In this document: piece by piece, positions 11,024-23,193 of the stretch
How positions within the stretch are numbered: the first letter of the stretch is position 1
Layout: every line of letters starts with the position of its first letter
Assembly (NCBI GenBank): GCA_039707465.1
Contig: CM077644.1
Span: 144,182,962 to 144,246,961 of the forward strand
Direction: 5' to 3'
DNA: 64,000 bases
Origin: Rhabdophis nuchalis
Taxonomy: Eukaryota; Chordata; Lepidosauria; Squamata; Natricidae
Program-made: the position numbers and the translations under genes
Notes under the pieces: generated by a model
Told to the model about the DNA's origin: nothing
Database searches by the model: none
Seen by the model: only the letters and a program-made list of their open reading frames with translations

Positions 11024-11394
11024 TTATACCATATGAGAGGGATGTAGTGGCTCAGTGGCTAAGACGCTGAGCTTGTCGATCAGAAAGCTCAACAGTTTGC
11101 TGATTCGAATCCCTAGGGCCACGTAACAGAGTGAGTTCCTGTTACTTGTCCAAGCTTCTGCCAACCTAGCAGTTCAAAAGCACATAAAAATGTAAGTAGA
11201 AAAATAGGGACCACTTTGGTGGGAAGGTAACAGTGTTCAGCGTTTAGTCATGCTGGCCACATGGCCATGGAGATGTCGTCAGACAGTGCTGGATCTTCGC
11301 TTTGAAACGGAGATGAACACCAGCCCTTAGAGTAAGGAACAACTAGCACATATGTGCGAGGAGAACCTTTACCTTTACCTTATACCATATGAGA
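11024..11394 (+). mobile_element. intact Sauria SINE with 15-bp target duplication
   Basis: The flanking repeat 'ttataccatatgaga' is identical at 11024-11038 and 11380-11394. The SINE itself (about 11039-11379) has an A-box-like 'agtggctcagtggctaag', a B-box-like 'gattcgaatccctag', the conserved body ending 'gagtaaggaacaactagcacatatgtgcgagg', and a (ACCTTT)n tail. This tail is shared with Bov-B/RTE LINEs, the presumed source of its reverse transcriptase. Confidence 0.93.
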
Positions 11395-11405
11395 TATGAT
11401 GTATC

Positions 11406-11781
11406 TGTCAGCCCTGGAAGCCATCTTTTCCATTGGCACTTCAGGGCTGCCACATTTAGTGTCTGGGAAAGTGGGAGGAGCAGTGGAGGATTAGCCATAA
11501 CAACATCCCTTTCTGTGGGAGTTAAGGGCATTCGGCCTACACCTGGATGGGAGTGACCAAGGGTTGCCCCCAGTTGGGATGGTGAATTGATTCGACTATG
11601 TGATGGACTTGTGGGCGCAGGGGATGGATCTTGGACTTTCTTTTGGGTGGGGAAAACCCGGAACTCTCAGATTTGGGTTTTCCCAGATGTGCCAATATGA
11701 CATCTCTAATAAAATGGAACTTCAAGGAACTTCAAGTCTTGGAATCTTCTTTCATTGGGGGCGTTACTTGGAACCCTGACA
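11406..11781 (+). mobile_element. solo LTR, 376 bp, 5-bp TSD
   Basis: Starts TGTCAGCCCTGGAAG and ends GGAACCCTGACA (TG...CA with short inverted ends). It is flanked by GTATC at 11401-11405 and 11782-11786. An AATAAA poly(A) signal lies near 11709-11716 on the plus strand, fixing the orientation. No internal domains flank it, so the body was probably lost by LTR-LTR recombination. The superfamily (Gypsy or endogenous retrovirus) cannot be decided from an LTR alone. Confidence 0.85.
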
Positions 11782-13230
11782 GTATCATATAGTAGCAAAC
11801 CCCAAAAGCTTAGTGTTATTCTTTGTATTTGCTCTCCAATTTACAAAACTTCAAAGAACTTCACCTACAAATAGTTCTTCCTAACATTTCATTTCAATTT
11901 TTATTTAGTCTTTAAGTGAGCATGGTGAGGCTAAATATGCTTTAAAACATTAAGCATTTGATATAATCTAACCAAAATTAGGTGAGCTTCTGTTTGCTTA
12001 TTTCAGTTTTTATATATCTAAAAGCTATATATCTATAGGGAATTGGCACAGTTTAAAAAAAAGTTCCATTGATTTCATGGTATGATTAAGTATGTGTTCA
12101 GGTTTACTCAACACACACATAAATCTCTCTATGGAAGCTATTGGATTGAAAACATCCGCTTTTGTTTAGCCCTTTTTTAAAAAAAAATTAAACATATTTA
12201 TTTTGGCCTCCCCTTAACCTGTTTAAAAATATTGTAATAATTTTGTTTCTGAACCTGAAATATGGGCCAGGATATAGATTGTTGTAAACCTAAAGGATAT
12301 ATAACTATAACTTGATTAATTAACTCATTAACTAAATTTAGCACCTGGCAGACCATTTCCTGGCAATGCTATAAAGCAGACAGAATGATTAAAGACTGCA
12401 TTTTGAGCTATATTCTTTCCTTAGTCAAATGCACTGAAAGATGTATTTATATGAAGAGATTGGAGATACTCCTTAGAAATAGCCATGGAACCAATGATGT
12501 TACATTCTCTAGGGGAGACTGAGATACATTTGGCTTTGAACCAAGCTGTTTAAAGAGGATGGCAGATGTCTTTTCAAAGGCAAATACAGTTGAATCAAAA
12601 AAATATTGATGGTTGACTTGAGGAAGTCTGATGCAAGGCCCTTCCTTTCCTCCCTGCCTCCCAGAAACATCATAATGCCAGAGCCAATCTGGTATGCTTA
12701 GCTGGTGCAAGGTACCAGTGCTAACACCAATACTGTTTTAAAAGACTAATTTAGGGAATGACCTTATCCTAATGAAAAACAAAAAAGAAATTAACTACCA
12801 AATAAGAAGCAGGTAGATGCAGAATCACATGCCAAATGTGAATTGTTTTTAAAAAGTGTGCATGAAACATGTTTAAAAATCATCACTTGCATTTAAATAG
12901 AAACAGAAATGTGGTGTGTGTGTGTGTGTGTGTGTGTGTGGTTTGCCATTGTCCTTTTTCCAGGACTGAGAGACAAAAACCTTTTCTCCTTAAACAGAAC
13001 ATGAGATGGAAAGCCCTTTAGCAGAAGATGCCTTTAAAATGCAAGACAGGGCTTCTCAAACATATTTCAGATCATGAAAATAAGGTCCAGAGTGCTCCAG
13101 AAGGATGCTTTGTCTGGGGTGATCTCCAGAATGATTTGGGGAGGGGGGAGTCCTGCAATGTAGCCTTTTTCTGTTTGTGATTATGACAATAACTATAATG
13201 AAGACAGTGACAGGGCTTTGATGACAGTGA
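11782..13230. other. unrecognised AT-rich stretch with a (GT)n run
   Basis: No gene or transposon recognised. Contains a dinucleotide (GT)n at about 12911-12941. The minus-strand 87-codon frame at 12447-12710 has no recognisable motif. Confidence 0.4.
12911..12941. repeat. (GT)n microsatellite
   Basis: About 14 uninterrupted GT units. Confidence 0.95.
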
Positions 13231-13238
13231 CTTAGCTC

Positions 13239-13617
13239 TTGGTGGGATTCAGCAAGGTTTGCACCTATTCAAGAGAACCGGTTGTTAACTTTCTGAGCAA
13301 TTTGGAGAACCAGTTGTTGGAACAAATCTCATTTTGTTTTTTGTTTTTTTTCCCACTTTACAGGGCTAATCCTGTAAGGAAGGCAGGAAGGAAACATTCT
13401 GGTGCTGTTTCTAGCCTAATCTTCATTGCCCTGCTTACAGAAACTGCTTCTCCAGTTAACCCTTATTACATTGTAACATCTAAGGCGAAGCACCCATCGA
13501 TGTGAGTGATGTTGAGTTAGTCACGCCCACCCAGTCACATGACCACTGAACTCCTCCTACCCCTCTGGTTATTAGGACAGAGAACCAGCTGTTAAATTAT
13601 TTGAATCCCACCACTGG
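13239..13617 (+). mobile_element. hAT-type nonautonomous element, ~379 bp (family 'GGTGGGATTCAGC')
   Basis: Left end 'ggtgggattcagca' and right end 'gaatcccaccactgg' form an inverted repeat. The duplicated target CTTAGCTC lies at 13231-13238 and 13618-13625. Sub-terminal 'gagaaccggttgttaactttctgagcaatttgg' matches 24730-24760. The 24688 copy is an internally deleted relative. The extreme CAGT of the left end is missing. Confidence 0.85.
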
Positions 13618-13984
13618 CTTAGCTCTTTGATTTCCTCCCAATACATAATTGTCCTGGAGCAAAGTTTATTTTTAAAGCAAACAGCAATGCCTTCCTGGAT
13701 ATTGGATTTTTGGAACTGCATTTCTTTTCATCTGAGTCTAATCCCCTTCTTGGGGAGAACACAAGTAAAGTACCCTCACTTAGGCAACGTTTTCCTAGCT
13801 ATTTATCAGGATATGAATTCCCAAATGGTGGTACTCAATAGGATTAAAACTATTAAACCCTACACTTTGCAGCATTTTAAAAACTAGGCCAACAGTAGAA
13901 CAAGAGCTGCAAAAGGTACAGCACAATTATAGTTTATTAAAATTCTGGCTGAGCAAAGCGTTTTTGTTTAGGGATAAAAACAGA

Positions 13985-14050
13985 ATTGGGGATAAGAAAC
14001 AAAATACTTTGGCTACCTAATGAGAAGGAAGGACTCACTGGAGAAGAACT
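13985..14050 (+). mobile_element. Bov-B (RTE) fragment
   Basis: 'ctttggctacctaatgagaaggaaggactcactggagaag' repeats the sequence of the Bov-B ORF at 14220-14262. It is joined directly upstream of the longer fragment, so the two may derive from one rearranged insertion. Confidence 0.6.
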
Positions 14051-14478
14051 CATTCTCTAAGAAAGACTGAGTGCCAAAGAATTGAGGCCTTTGAACTATG
14101 GTGCTGGAGAAGATTCCTGCGAGTTCCTTGGACTGTAAGGCGATCAAACCGGTCAGCCCTAGAGGAGATCAACCCTGACTGCTCTTTAGAAGGCCAGATC
14201 CTGAAGATGAAACTCAAATACTTTGGCCACCTAATGAGAAGGAAGGGCTCACGGGAGAAGAGCCTAATGCTGGGAAAGATTGAGGGCAAAAGAAGAAAGG
14301 GATGACAGAGAATTGAAGTGGCTGGATGGAGTCACCGAAGCAGTAGGCATGAGCGTAAATGGACTCCAGAGGATGGTAGAGAGCAGGAAGGCCTGGAGGA
14401 ACATTGTCCATGGGGTCGCGATGGGTCAGACACGACTTCGTAACTAACTAACTAACAACAACAACAACAAAAACAACA
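14051..14478 (+). pseudogene. Bov-B (RTE) LINE 3' end with ORF C-terminus
   Basis: Frame from about 14078 reads FELWCWRRFLRVPWT, then RSNRSALEEI and KLKYFGHLMRR, the conserved C-terminal region of Bov-B reverse transcriptase proteins. A TGA follows at about 14303. The DNA then continues through the 3' end 'catggggtcgcgatgggtcagacacgacttcg' into an (AAC)n tail. Bov-B is an RTE-clade LINE found in squamates and ruminants, with documented horizontal transfer between vertebrates. This copy is a short 5'-truncated fossil. Confidence 0.85.
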
Positions 14479-15178
14479 GAATTAGCATCAATCCTTCCTA
14501 CTGAGAATGTAGAGACTCAGGAATCATTTTACCTTGTTGTCTTCATAAAGAATCCCTGGCAAATGTGACGTTTCCAGGATTGTTAAAACCTGAGCAGGTA
14601 CATAAGAACAAGGGAAAGTCTCTCAGAGCATTTTAGGAATGAATTCCATAAAACTCCAAGATGGAACCTTAACAGTCATCCTTTCCTTATAAGAAAGCTG
14701 TGGTTGGTGACAAAGAAGAGTAGCATCAGTGACTCACACACTGCTGCTTCTCATGGTCCATCACTAGAGGCTACAGCACTCGTGTTGATCAGAATGGAAG
14801 ATCAAAAACTGGCTCATACTTGTCAACTGTTTGAGGTAGATGGGACTAGGAAACCAAAATTATGACTGTTAACAACTTTTATTATAAGGTTACAGTAACA
14901 GAATCTTAATAAGTTTCAATGTGCTTTACCCCTCCCTCCCTCCTTTATAGAGAAAGAGAAAGAGAGAGTCATGCCTGAAACACTTTATCAAATTAAATTT
15001 CTGCCCTAGACTCAAATTTCTTTTATCTGCCTGTTGTCTTGGTTGAGGCTCTTACTCCAGTTCCTCAAAGTTGCTCTTACAGTCCATTGGCTGTAAGCCA
15101 GCCAAGTAGCTTAGTTTGATACGTGAAGCCAGACAACTGCAGATCTTTCAAACATGACTTGGCATGATGCATGAACTC
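14479..15178. other. unrecognised stretch, possibly LTR-like in part
   Basis: No gene seen. 14875-14960 ('acttttattataaggttacagtaacagaatc') weakly resembles 1560-1615, suggesting a diverged shared repeat. Confidence 0.3.
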
Positions 15179-15474
15179 AGTCCTAATGTTCCAGTGCATT
15201 TGTCTATGGAGATTCTCAGTCAACCAGGTCATGGTTGTCCCAAAGGTGCTTTTTCAGGAGGCAATTGGACTTTCTGGTTTTTCTTTGAAGCTGTTTTGCT
15301 TCTCATCCAAGAAGCTTCTGCAGCTCTGAAGAAGCTTCTTGGATGAGAAGCAAAAGAAACATTTTCAAAGAAAAACAAAACAGTTCAGTTGCTTCCTGAA
15401 AAAGCACTTTTGGGACAACTATGACCTGGTTGACTGAGAATCTCCATAGACAAATGCACTGGAATATTAGGACT
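15179..15474. mobile_element. 296-bp foldback (long inverted repeat) element
   Basis: The left arm from 'agtcctaatgttccagtgca' is matched in reverse by the right arm ending 'tgcactggaatattaggact'. The arms are about 120-140 bp with few mismatches and cover nearly the whole element. The centre contains 'gaagcttctgcagctctgaagaagcttcttgg'. The architecture is that of a foldback or palindromic nonautonomous element. I could not identify TSDs, so the class is open. Confidence 0.75.
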
Positions 15475-16211
15475 TATTTCCAGGAATGATAAAAAGGAAT
15501 ATCCAGATTCCAATCCTCTTTATTTTAAATGCGATTCCTGGCATTGTTTTGCAAATGAAAATCCAGTGCTGAAAAGATTCCTTCTGTCCTTCCCCTTTCT
15601 TGGTTTACTTTCCTTCCCCAAAACAGGTCCCAACCTTCCTTCCACTTGTCAATCCTTTTGCATTTTAGCGCTCTTCCTACATTGCTACATTCCAGCCATC
15701 CAAGATCAAACATGACAGTGGGGGCCAAAAGGTATAATTTGAAAAGCATTTGCATTAAGCTTTCCAAGCTTCTGACAAAAAATAAAAAAGCTAAAAAATA
15801 TCCCTTGTTTTAGTTTCCCTAGTATGTATTTTTTTTTAATGGAGCTAATTTAATGAGGCTACACCCCAGTGTTAATAAGTATCACTTTGTGGTGTATTAC
15901 GCAGCCTGGGGAGTGGCACCCCAGAACCTCCCAGGTTTACTGGAGAATTTGAAGCATGTGTATAATTAACTGGTACAAAAAGCAGGGCTTATAGGAAGTG
16001 GTTTTCACCTCCCCCTTGGTCTGGAGAAGAAAAAAGTCCTACAGATCATCCCTTAGAATATCGCTTGATTTGGAAACAGATAGGACATTTGGTGGTAAAC
16101 TGTGGCTTACTGAACAAACCAGTGAGCTCTGTTCACATGTACTGGTGACCCAGCAGCCATGGCTTGTATACCAAAATAACTGAATTCACATATGCTAAAT
16201 TCAACCAATTG
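15475..16211. other. no recognised feature
   Basis: Unique-looking sequence. Open frames here have no recognisable motif. Confidence 0.4.
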
Positions 16212-16219
16212 GATCTTTT

Positions 16220-16508
16220 CAGTGTTGAGATTCAAATGTTTTTACTACTGGTTCTGTGGGTGTGGCTTTGCGGATGTGGCTTTGTGGGCATGACGGGGGA
16301 AGGATACTGCAAAATCCCCATTCCCTCCCCACCCCACTACTCTGCTTTCCAGCTCCGTTCTCCTGTTCAGGGCAACAAAAGAAGATCAGTTGGGAGGCAG
16401 CGGAGGCAGCGGGAGTGGAGCCAGCCTATTTGCCGGTTCTCAAAACTACTCAAAATTTCCGCTACCGGTTCTCCAGAACCTGTCAGAACTGTCTGAATAC
16501 CACCTCTG
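16220..16508 (+). mobile_element. hAT-type element (family 'GGTGGGATTCAA'), 289 bp
   Basis: Left end CAGTGTTGAGATTCAAAT, right end 'gtctgaataccacctctg'. Flanks GATCTTTT (16212-16219) and AATCTTTT (16509-16516) differ at one base. The interior matches 49231-49529 over its length. Confidence 0.9.
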
Positions 16509-16516
16509 AATCTTTT

Positions 16517-17318
16517 AGGAAAGGCCAAAAGTACCCCTGGATTTCAGGCTATATATACCAGTAATTATTCCTCAGAAAATTGGAAGAAGATTGTAATCCG
16601 GATTCTAACACATTTTTTTCCTGGCTTCAATATTCTCCTCATATAGACTCTCTCTCTTTCTCCCTTTCTTTGGGCTTCCAGTAGACTTTTAGCCTTTCTC
16701 ATCCTTCCCCTTCTATTTAATGGACAGTACGAGATTTATGTACTTAGTTATTTACAATATACATCTAGATTGCTTAGTTCAAAAATAAGTCCCATTGCAT
16801 CCCAAAAGCCTTACTCCTAGAGAAGCAGCATAAGGTTTGCAACCTTCACCTTCACCTTAAAAATGCAAATCTTTAACACTGAGTTGCACAGAAGCCAAGA
16901 AGGGATGATGGTGAAAGGTGCTAATCAATTAGAGCAATCTCCAGGCAATCTTTCTCTGTTCCGATGAGTCACTCTGAAAAAGATGTGGAACCAGTTTTTA
17001 CAGAGCTTACCCGGGACTGAGAATTATATATTTGAATTATATGTTGTAAAACTGGCCTCCAGCCAATCCCTTTCTTATAAATGATACATTTTTCCCCTAA
17101 TGTTTTTAACTGCACTGGTAGAAGATTGGGAAAAATTATGACTCTGTCTATCATTATGGCATATCAACCTCCCCAACACATTTTAATTGTGGTGTGGTGG
17201 AAGCATTGATGGGCTTGGGTACAATTGGGGCAGCAGAAACGAGAGTTTACTCATTCAAAGGCAGCATCCTCTAGCTCCAGTTGGGTTCCCCACTTGGGGA
17301 ATTCAGAACAAATGAGGA
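16517..17318. other. no recognised feature
   Basis: Unique-looking stretch with no coding or transposon signal. Confidence 0.4.
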
Positions 17319-17400
17319 ACTATAACAGAATGACAGAGTTGGAAGGGACCTTGGAGATCTTCTAGTTCAACCCCCTGCTCAGGCAGGAAATATCAGATTA
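17319..17400 (-). mobile_element. CR1 3'-terminal fragment
   Basis: 'acagagttggaagggaccttggagatcttctagttcaacc' is the reverse of the CR1 3' UTR motif found at 51085-51130. Confidence 0.8.
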
Positions 17401-18104
17401 AAATCCTTACCAAGGTGTGAATGACCTTGAATGATATCTAAGAACCTTAGTTCCAATGGTCTCACCTGATGACTGGTACAATCATACCATATATGCCTCT
17501 CTGCCTCATGGTCTAATGGTGTTAGCCTCATTGCCCATCCAACCCTCTGAACTGATGTTCTGGAGCAGGATCCCGGGAAGGGGAGGGAAGAGGAGAAAAA
17601 CAAGAAGGCTTCCTATTCTTTCCCAGTAACTCTGCTTAGAATCACTAGTTTCTGTGTCATTAGCAGCAGGGATATTCACTACTGATGGTATTTGGAAAAA
17701 GTAGGTAGGGCTTCCAGCAATTCCATAATGTGCAGTTGGAACAACCAGAAACTACTACCCACCTAGGCATTCTAATGTCTTTAGTAGTGTGATAAATAAC
17801 CAGTGTGGCAGTAGGGTGCTTTGGGGAGTCCACTGGTTGTCTGCCTGGAGTAGTCTTAGGGCTGCAGTAAAACTGCATCATTCTGACATGAGGGCACCTA
17901 GCAGACCCTCAGTCGGCTGTGAGACAACCTGCAAGTGTGTGCTGTTTCCCTCCAGCTTGATAGTGCTGCCTTGCAGCCTGTCAAACACCCCCAGAGGGCT
18001 GTCTAAATTCCAATTACCAGGCATACATCAATAGTAATTTTGCCCATTTGTCAGGGGGAGGGGACCTGATACCATGCTATGGAATTAAGCATGACACTCT
18101 GCTA
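17401..18104. other. no recognised feature
   Basis: Unique-looking stretch. No exon or repeat recognised. Confidence 0.4.
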
Positions 18105-18350
18105 TTGCCTGCAGATTCATTATGTGAAGACTTGGCTCTCTAGAGAAGGCTCTAATGCTGTGAAAGGTGGAAGGAAAGAGGATGACCAGCAGCAAGATGG
18201 ATAGACTCAGTTCCAGCGGCAATGGGCACACCTGCGGGAGCCCTGAAAGATTGTCACGAAGTAAAAATCTATCTATGTGGTTGAAATTGAAATTGCTAAT
18301 AAGAGTCATCACGAACTTAATGACACATAATCAGTCAATGGCTACAGATT
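18105..18350 (+). mobile_element. RTE-like 3' fragment, subfamily different from 14051
   Basis: 'cattatgtgaagacttggctctctagagaaggctctaatgctg' then 'gatgaccagcagcaagatggatagactcagt' and 'gtggttgaaattg...gacttaatg', ending in the 'acataatcagtca' region. It resembles an RTE C-terminus (segment 'gaaggctctaatgctggaaag' equivalent to the Bov-B 'gagcctaatgctgggaaag'). Confidence 0.5.
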
Positions 18351-18950
18351 AAGGAGTTGTTAAAAAGACCTCCTTTTAAATTAATTAATTCCTTCCTTCA
18401 CCGCCAGTTCATTTTAAGAGCTCATTCATAAAAATAAAACAATGTTGTGCTTTCTACATGTTCTTGACTACATGCTATTTTCTTGGCAACAATGTAGAAG
18501 TGGCTTGTGATAAGCCTTCTCCTGATGGTAAAGTCTTCCACATGACTATATTAATACAATTTCCTCTTGGATTGGCAGAAAAATAGGTTCATATAAGTTG
18601 TGGTGACCCTGCAACTGAGCTTTAAGCACTTTAGCTATGTGATCTATTGAAGGATCTCTTGGTCTCCTTTCTTCTTTCACGTGGCATCACCAACCAGCAA
18701 GAAAACAATCCACTGTTCTCCATAATATGTAACATGGTGGAACTGGGTGACTCTACATGTTCTTTTAGGTTTCTTTCTGTCCCTCTTGTATTATTCTTAT
18801 AGAACTATGAGATAACTCTCCTGTGAGAGGGATATTTCAGATATTTTTGGGAGTATAAGTAGCTATGAGATCAATAGACCAATAGTAATATTTAACTTTT
18901 CTATTGTTAATATTTGGTATTGGTATAGAACTATACTAAAAGGGTGAACT
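18351..18950. other. no recognised feature
   Basis: AT-rich. No gene or element recognised. Confidence 0.35.
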
Positions 18951-20440
18951 TATGATTGGTAGAACCAGATGTATCCTATGGAATGTATGAAATGCAACAT
19001 CATTCCACACATTGAAAGCAGCACAATAAAGTAAAAATAATGGCTGATGTAATCCTGTTTGGAAAACTGGCAGTTGACTACTTTAATAGCAATTTTATTA
19101 AAAATTACAACTTCAAAAATAAAAAATAGAAGGTAGAGAAAAGAAAAAGAAAATAGAAAAAAAGAAAAAATTTGAAGACAAAGAAAGGAAATATTATGTA
19201 GAAACAACTTCCTCCATCATCACAACACTATCAGCAATTTTAGTAACTTATTACCTTTTTTAAAAAATGATCTCTTTCCCCCATATTTCATCTCTTATCC
19301 ACAAACAACTCTTTAAAACCTTGTCATTTCAGCAAAAGTCCATTGAGGGTTGCTAAAGATACCAAGGCAATAAATCTATTTTAACCTTGATCCAATAAAC
19401 CAACTTTGTATTTTTTTCTTCATCTTTGCTCCCTTCAAATAATGTCCTAAAATTTGGTTTCTTTTAATTTCTTCTTTATCCCTTCTCATAACATTCTTCA
19501 AAATTTTAACAAACATTCTTTTTATATCCAATATGGGAAGATTATTCAGGTCACTCTCTTGGTTTGCTATTTGTATGTACCTTTTAATAATGAAAACATA
19601 AGCTGGTTTCTATTGTATGTCCGGCGTAATATCTTTTTCCATAACTTTCTTGTAGCCTGTGATTTTTAAGACCATTTTAAAATCCAAGTCCAGTTTAAGT
19701 TTTGTCCAGTAAAACCTGTTCCTCTTTTAAATATCTTTTAAACTTTAGAGGCAGGCACTCTTAAAATTAACTTCTAAGTCAATTTTTAAAAATATCATTT
19801 AACATGTCAAATGTTAAAATATTTTATTCCATCCTGTATTAGTAAATCAAATTTAAGTTTTCTTCTCCTTTAATTGAGGTCTTTGGTTCTTTCTAAATCC
19901 CTCTACTGCCCAACCTTCAAATGTTCTATCAGTTTTAAAGAATTAAAAATAGCAATAGAATTACAATGCCTAGAGACTCTATGTAGGGAAAGCCAGCAGA
20001 TTTAAGTAGCCAATAGGAACTGACAATAGGAACTATGCCATTGCTAGTCTCATCACTGCAGTGTTGTAGATTTGTCCTGTGGAAAGCTATATCAGGGGAA
20101 AAGAAGATCACTCCAATGGTAGAACAATAAGTAGACTGTAGGCTGCCTTTGCAGCAGGCTGGGAAACAGAAAGAAGTGTTATCATGATATGTTTCCATTA
20201 TGTGGACATCATGAAGCATGGTTAGGGGCACAAGATGATGAACATTTTTAGTCTTTTTTTAGAACTTTATGAAATATTACAGGAGGTTATGACTGACTAT
20301 GACCTCTTCTGCAAGATTAGTGCCCTCTCTGCTGACTTTTTCACTCACAAGAAAACAGATCTTGGAATTTATATCCCAAGAATTCAAACTTCTCTGATTT
20401 CTATTTAGGACTTTGTTTCCCTTTGTCTCAAAAGCTTGTG
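18951..20440. other. AT-rich stretch, possible diverged LINE UTR
   Basis: Strongly A/T-skewed runs (A-rich at 19110-19180, T/C-rich at 19250-19900) without ORFs. The composition is compatible with a diverged L1-type untranslated region on the minus strand, but no diagnostic motif was found. Confidence 0.25.
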
Positions 20441-20805
20441 CTAGTCTAGTGAAGAGAAAGACCAGGGGAGACATGATAGCAGTGTTCCAATACTTGAGGG
20501 GTTGCCACAGAGAGGAAGGGGGTCAACCTATTTTCCAAGGCACCCTAAGGCCAGACCAGGAATAATGGATGAAAACTGATAAGGAGAGATTCACCCTGAA
20601 AATAAGCAGAAATTTTCCGACAATGAAAACAACCAACCAATGGAACAGAAGTTGCCTTCAGAAGTTGTGAGAGCTTCATCCGTGGAAGCTTTCAAGAAGA
20701 GACTGGACTGCCATCTGTCAAAAATGGTGTAGGGTCTGCTTGGGTGGGAGGGTTGGACTAGATGGCCTACAAGATCCCTTCTAACTCTGTTAATCTGTAT
20801 CGTTT
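20441..20805 (+). pseudogene. CR1 LINE 3' end
   Basis: 'aagagaaagaccaggggagacatgatagcagtgttccaatacttgagg' through 'gaagctttcaagaagagactgg' to the 3' UTR 'ttggactagatggcctacaagatcccttctaactctg'. It aligns with 50785-51130, but the frame is broken. Confidence 0.85.
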
Positions 20806-22232
20806 TCTGTTTCTCTACTTTTGACATGCCTTTCATAGTCTTTTTAAAGACTGAAAATATAATGTTAGTGAGCTGCATTAGTCTTAGGTGCATGCCCATC
20901 CAGGATTACAATACCTCACTTATAACCATGGCTTTTCTTTGAGAGAAACATATTGGAGGAGAGGGGGGGGTAGGAGTTTACAGGTTTTGCTTTGTTAAAA
21001 ACTATGTTTAGACCAGTTTAAAGTTTGGATTATTATTTGGGTGTTTTTACTTATAAACTGATGGGAAGCAAAGCCCCCAAGTTGTTTTCCAGGGTTAGTC
21101 AGAGGAAGCTTAGAGAATGTCTGTGAAAAAATAAAATTAAGGGGCCATGGGACTCAGAGGAAAGTTGCTTGTTCTTCAGAAATATACACAAGCCGATCAA
21201 AATTTCCCTCCTGGTTTTAAATGATATCGAATGCTTATACCATAGACTAGAACTTTGCTGAGAAACCTGAAGGAGTGAGATAAAACGATCACAAGGGAGA
21301 GCAACATACGTAGTTCTTTATTAGGATACGTGCATTAAGTAAATCCAATAAATAACAACCCAAGATGGTTGCCATTTCCTGTTCTTATGTCGAAAAGTCC
21401 TGTCATCATAGAGGGAATTAAACCAATTGGAGCACATCATTTTAATGGCCCTTTTCATGCAAAACATCCTTAAAGCAATACTGTATGCTTCTCCAGTTCT
21501 ATGTTCTGCTCTTTCTCTTTCTTTCTTTTAAATGAACAGTTGAGTTTTATGCAGAAAAAAATGTTTTAATAAATAAGCCTATTTTATTTGAAATCTGAAA
21601 AAGTGTGGTATAATCTATATTACAACATGAAACAATGCCATATGCTGTGTTTTCAGATTCGGTGTATTTCACCCCCCCCTCCAGTTGCATAACTCTATTG
21701 TAGAAATTATTAATGTGCTCCGTTTCCTAGCTCTGTTATCTTTCTGTGCCTAAGGGCAAATATCTGCCATTCCTCCCTGTCTCCTTAACAGCATGTCAGA
21801 GAATCAGCAAGGCATTAATACCTGGTGCCAGAAATTGGGAAAAAGAGTGCTTCTTGGTTTGACAAATCCATCAAAACTGAGTTTGACCATTGACGCTTTT
21901 TTTCATTGAGCAAATGTGTGTAACTGTCTGAGAGAGATAACCCATTGCACACATTTCCACAAGTAACTTGACATATCGCCTTTTGGTTGCCTCATCCAAT
22001 TATTCCATCCATCATTAAGGCTAACAGAATGAAAGAGGGATGCTTTATATCAAGATCAGTTTCTATTTTTCATGCAGCCTTTTAAAATTTCCTATCTTAG
22101 GCACTTATGGATTTTTACTTTTATCTTTCACATTAATATTTACCACCAAGGAACTGAGAGTCAGGAAGAAGTCCCAGTTGTCTAGTTCATATTTATAATG
22201 ATATTGAAGAAATTTGCTCAAAAAGTCCAGTA

Positions 22233-22233
<1 letters not shown>
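20806..22233. other. no recognised feature
   Basis: Unique-looking sequence. No exon or transposon evident. Confidence 0.4.

Positions 22234-22265
<32 letters not shown>
22234..22265. repeat. (ATT)n microsatellite
   Basis: About ten ATT units. Confidence 0.95.
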
Positions 22266-22718
22266 CAGTTTGTCCTGTCCTGTCGTAACTCATGCCCTTC
22301 CATACCTAAATAGATAGCTTAAAATTTTTAATTTTTTTCATCTTTCTTTTCCTAAATTAATCAGTGAAAGAAAAACAATCAGTCACCAATTAATAACATG
22401 CTCCATGCCTTGTTTTCCAACTTTATTAACTCCTTCAAAGTAGATGGTCTCCAGAGCTTTGTTACATTCTAGGAGCAGCCTCAACTCTGATTGCTTATAA
22501 TGCCTGGTATAGTCTCCCTTTCAGCATATGGTCACTGTCTTGTCCAGCTGTTTTGACTGAGGTTGTTGGCCTTTATGTTCTCTGCTTGTCATCAATTGTT
22601 GGTTTTTGTTTTGTTTGTTGTCATTTTTGTTTACTAAGCTTTAATCAGCAGTCAGTCTGTGAGTCTCTAAGAAGTTGGATCAATCAGTGATCAACCAACA
22701 ATGGCATCAACCACCAGC

Positions 22719-22768
22719 TGACTCACATGACCTCCAGCCAGGGTGACTCACATGACCTCCAGCCACCA
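22719..22768. repeat. ~24-bp tandem duplication
   Basis: 'tgactcacatgacctccag' occurs twice in direct succession. Confidence 0.8.
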
Positions 22769-22799
22769 CCAGATGACCCTCATATGATGTGACCAATTG

Positions 22800-23193
22800 G
22801 TCAGGCAACCAATTGACCACAAGAGATACGTTGCTTTAAGCACACAATAACTATCAAACACTGATAGTAGAAAAAATAGTCTTTACTTTTGTAGTAACTA
22901 AAATACTTCTTCCAAACAGTGATACTAACTCTTCCAACAATAAACAGTCCTTCACCAAAACCAGTTATCTTACAGTCAAAACAATGATACTCTTCTTCAG
23001 TTTCAGCTCCTCAGTGGCAATCAGGAAGCAAAGGAAAGCAAAAGGGAATGAACTGTGTTTCTAGCTACCTTTTATGGTTGAGCTGGGAAGCACAGCCAAT
23101 ATGATTCCACATAGTTCTTAAAGTTACATATACTCTTTAAGAATCCTGGCTTATATATATTGTCAACCCAACATCAGGATGATTATCCTAACA
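22800..23193 (-). mobile_element. LTR-like interspersed repeat, copy 2
   Basis: Homologous to 740-1184. Read on the minus strand it begins TGTTAGGATAATC and runs to about 22800. The other terminus and TSD are not resolved. Confidence 0.4.
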
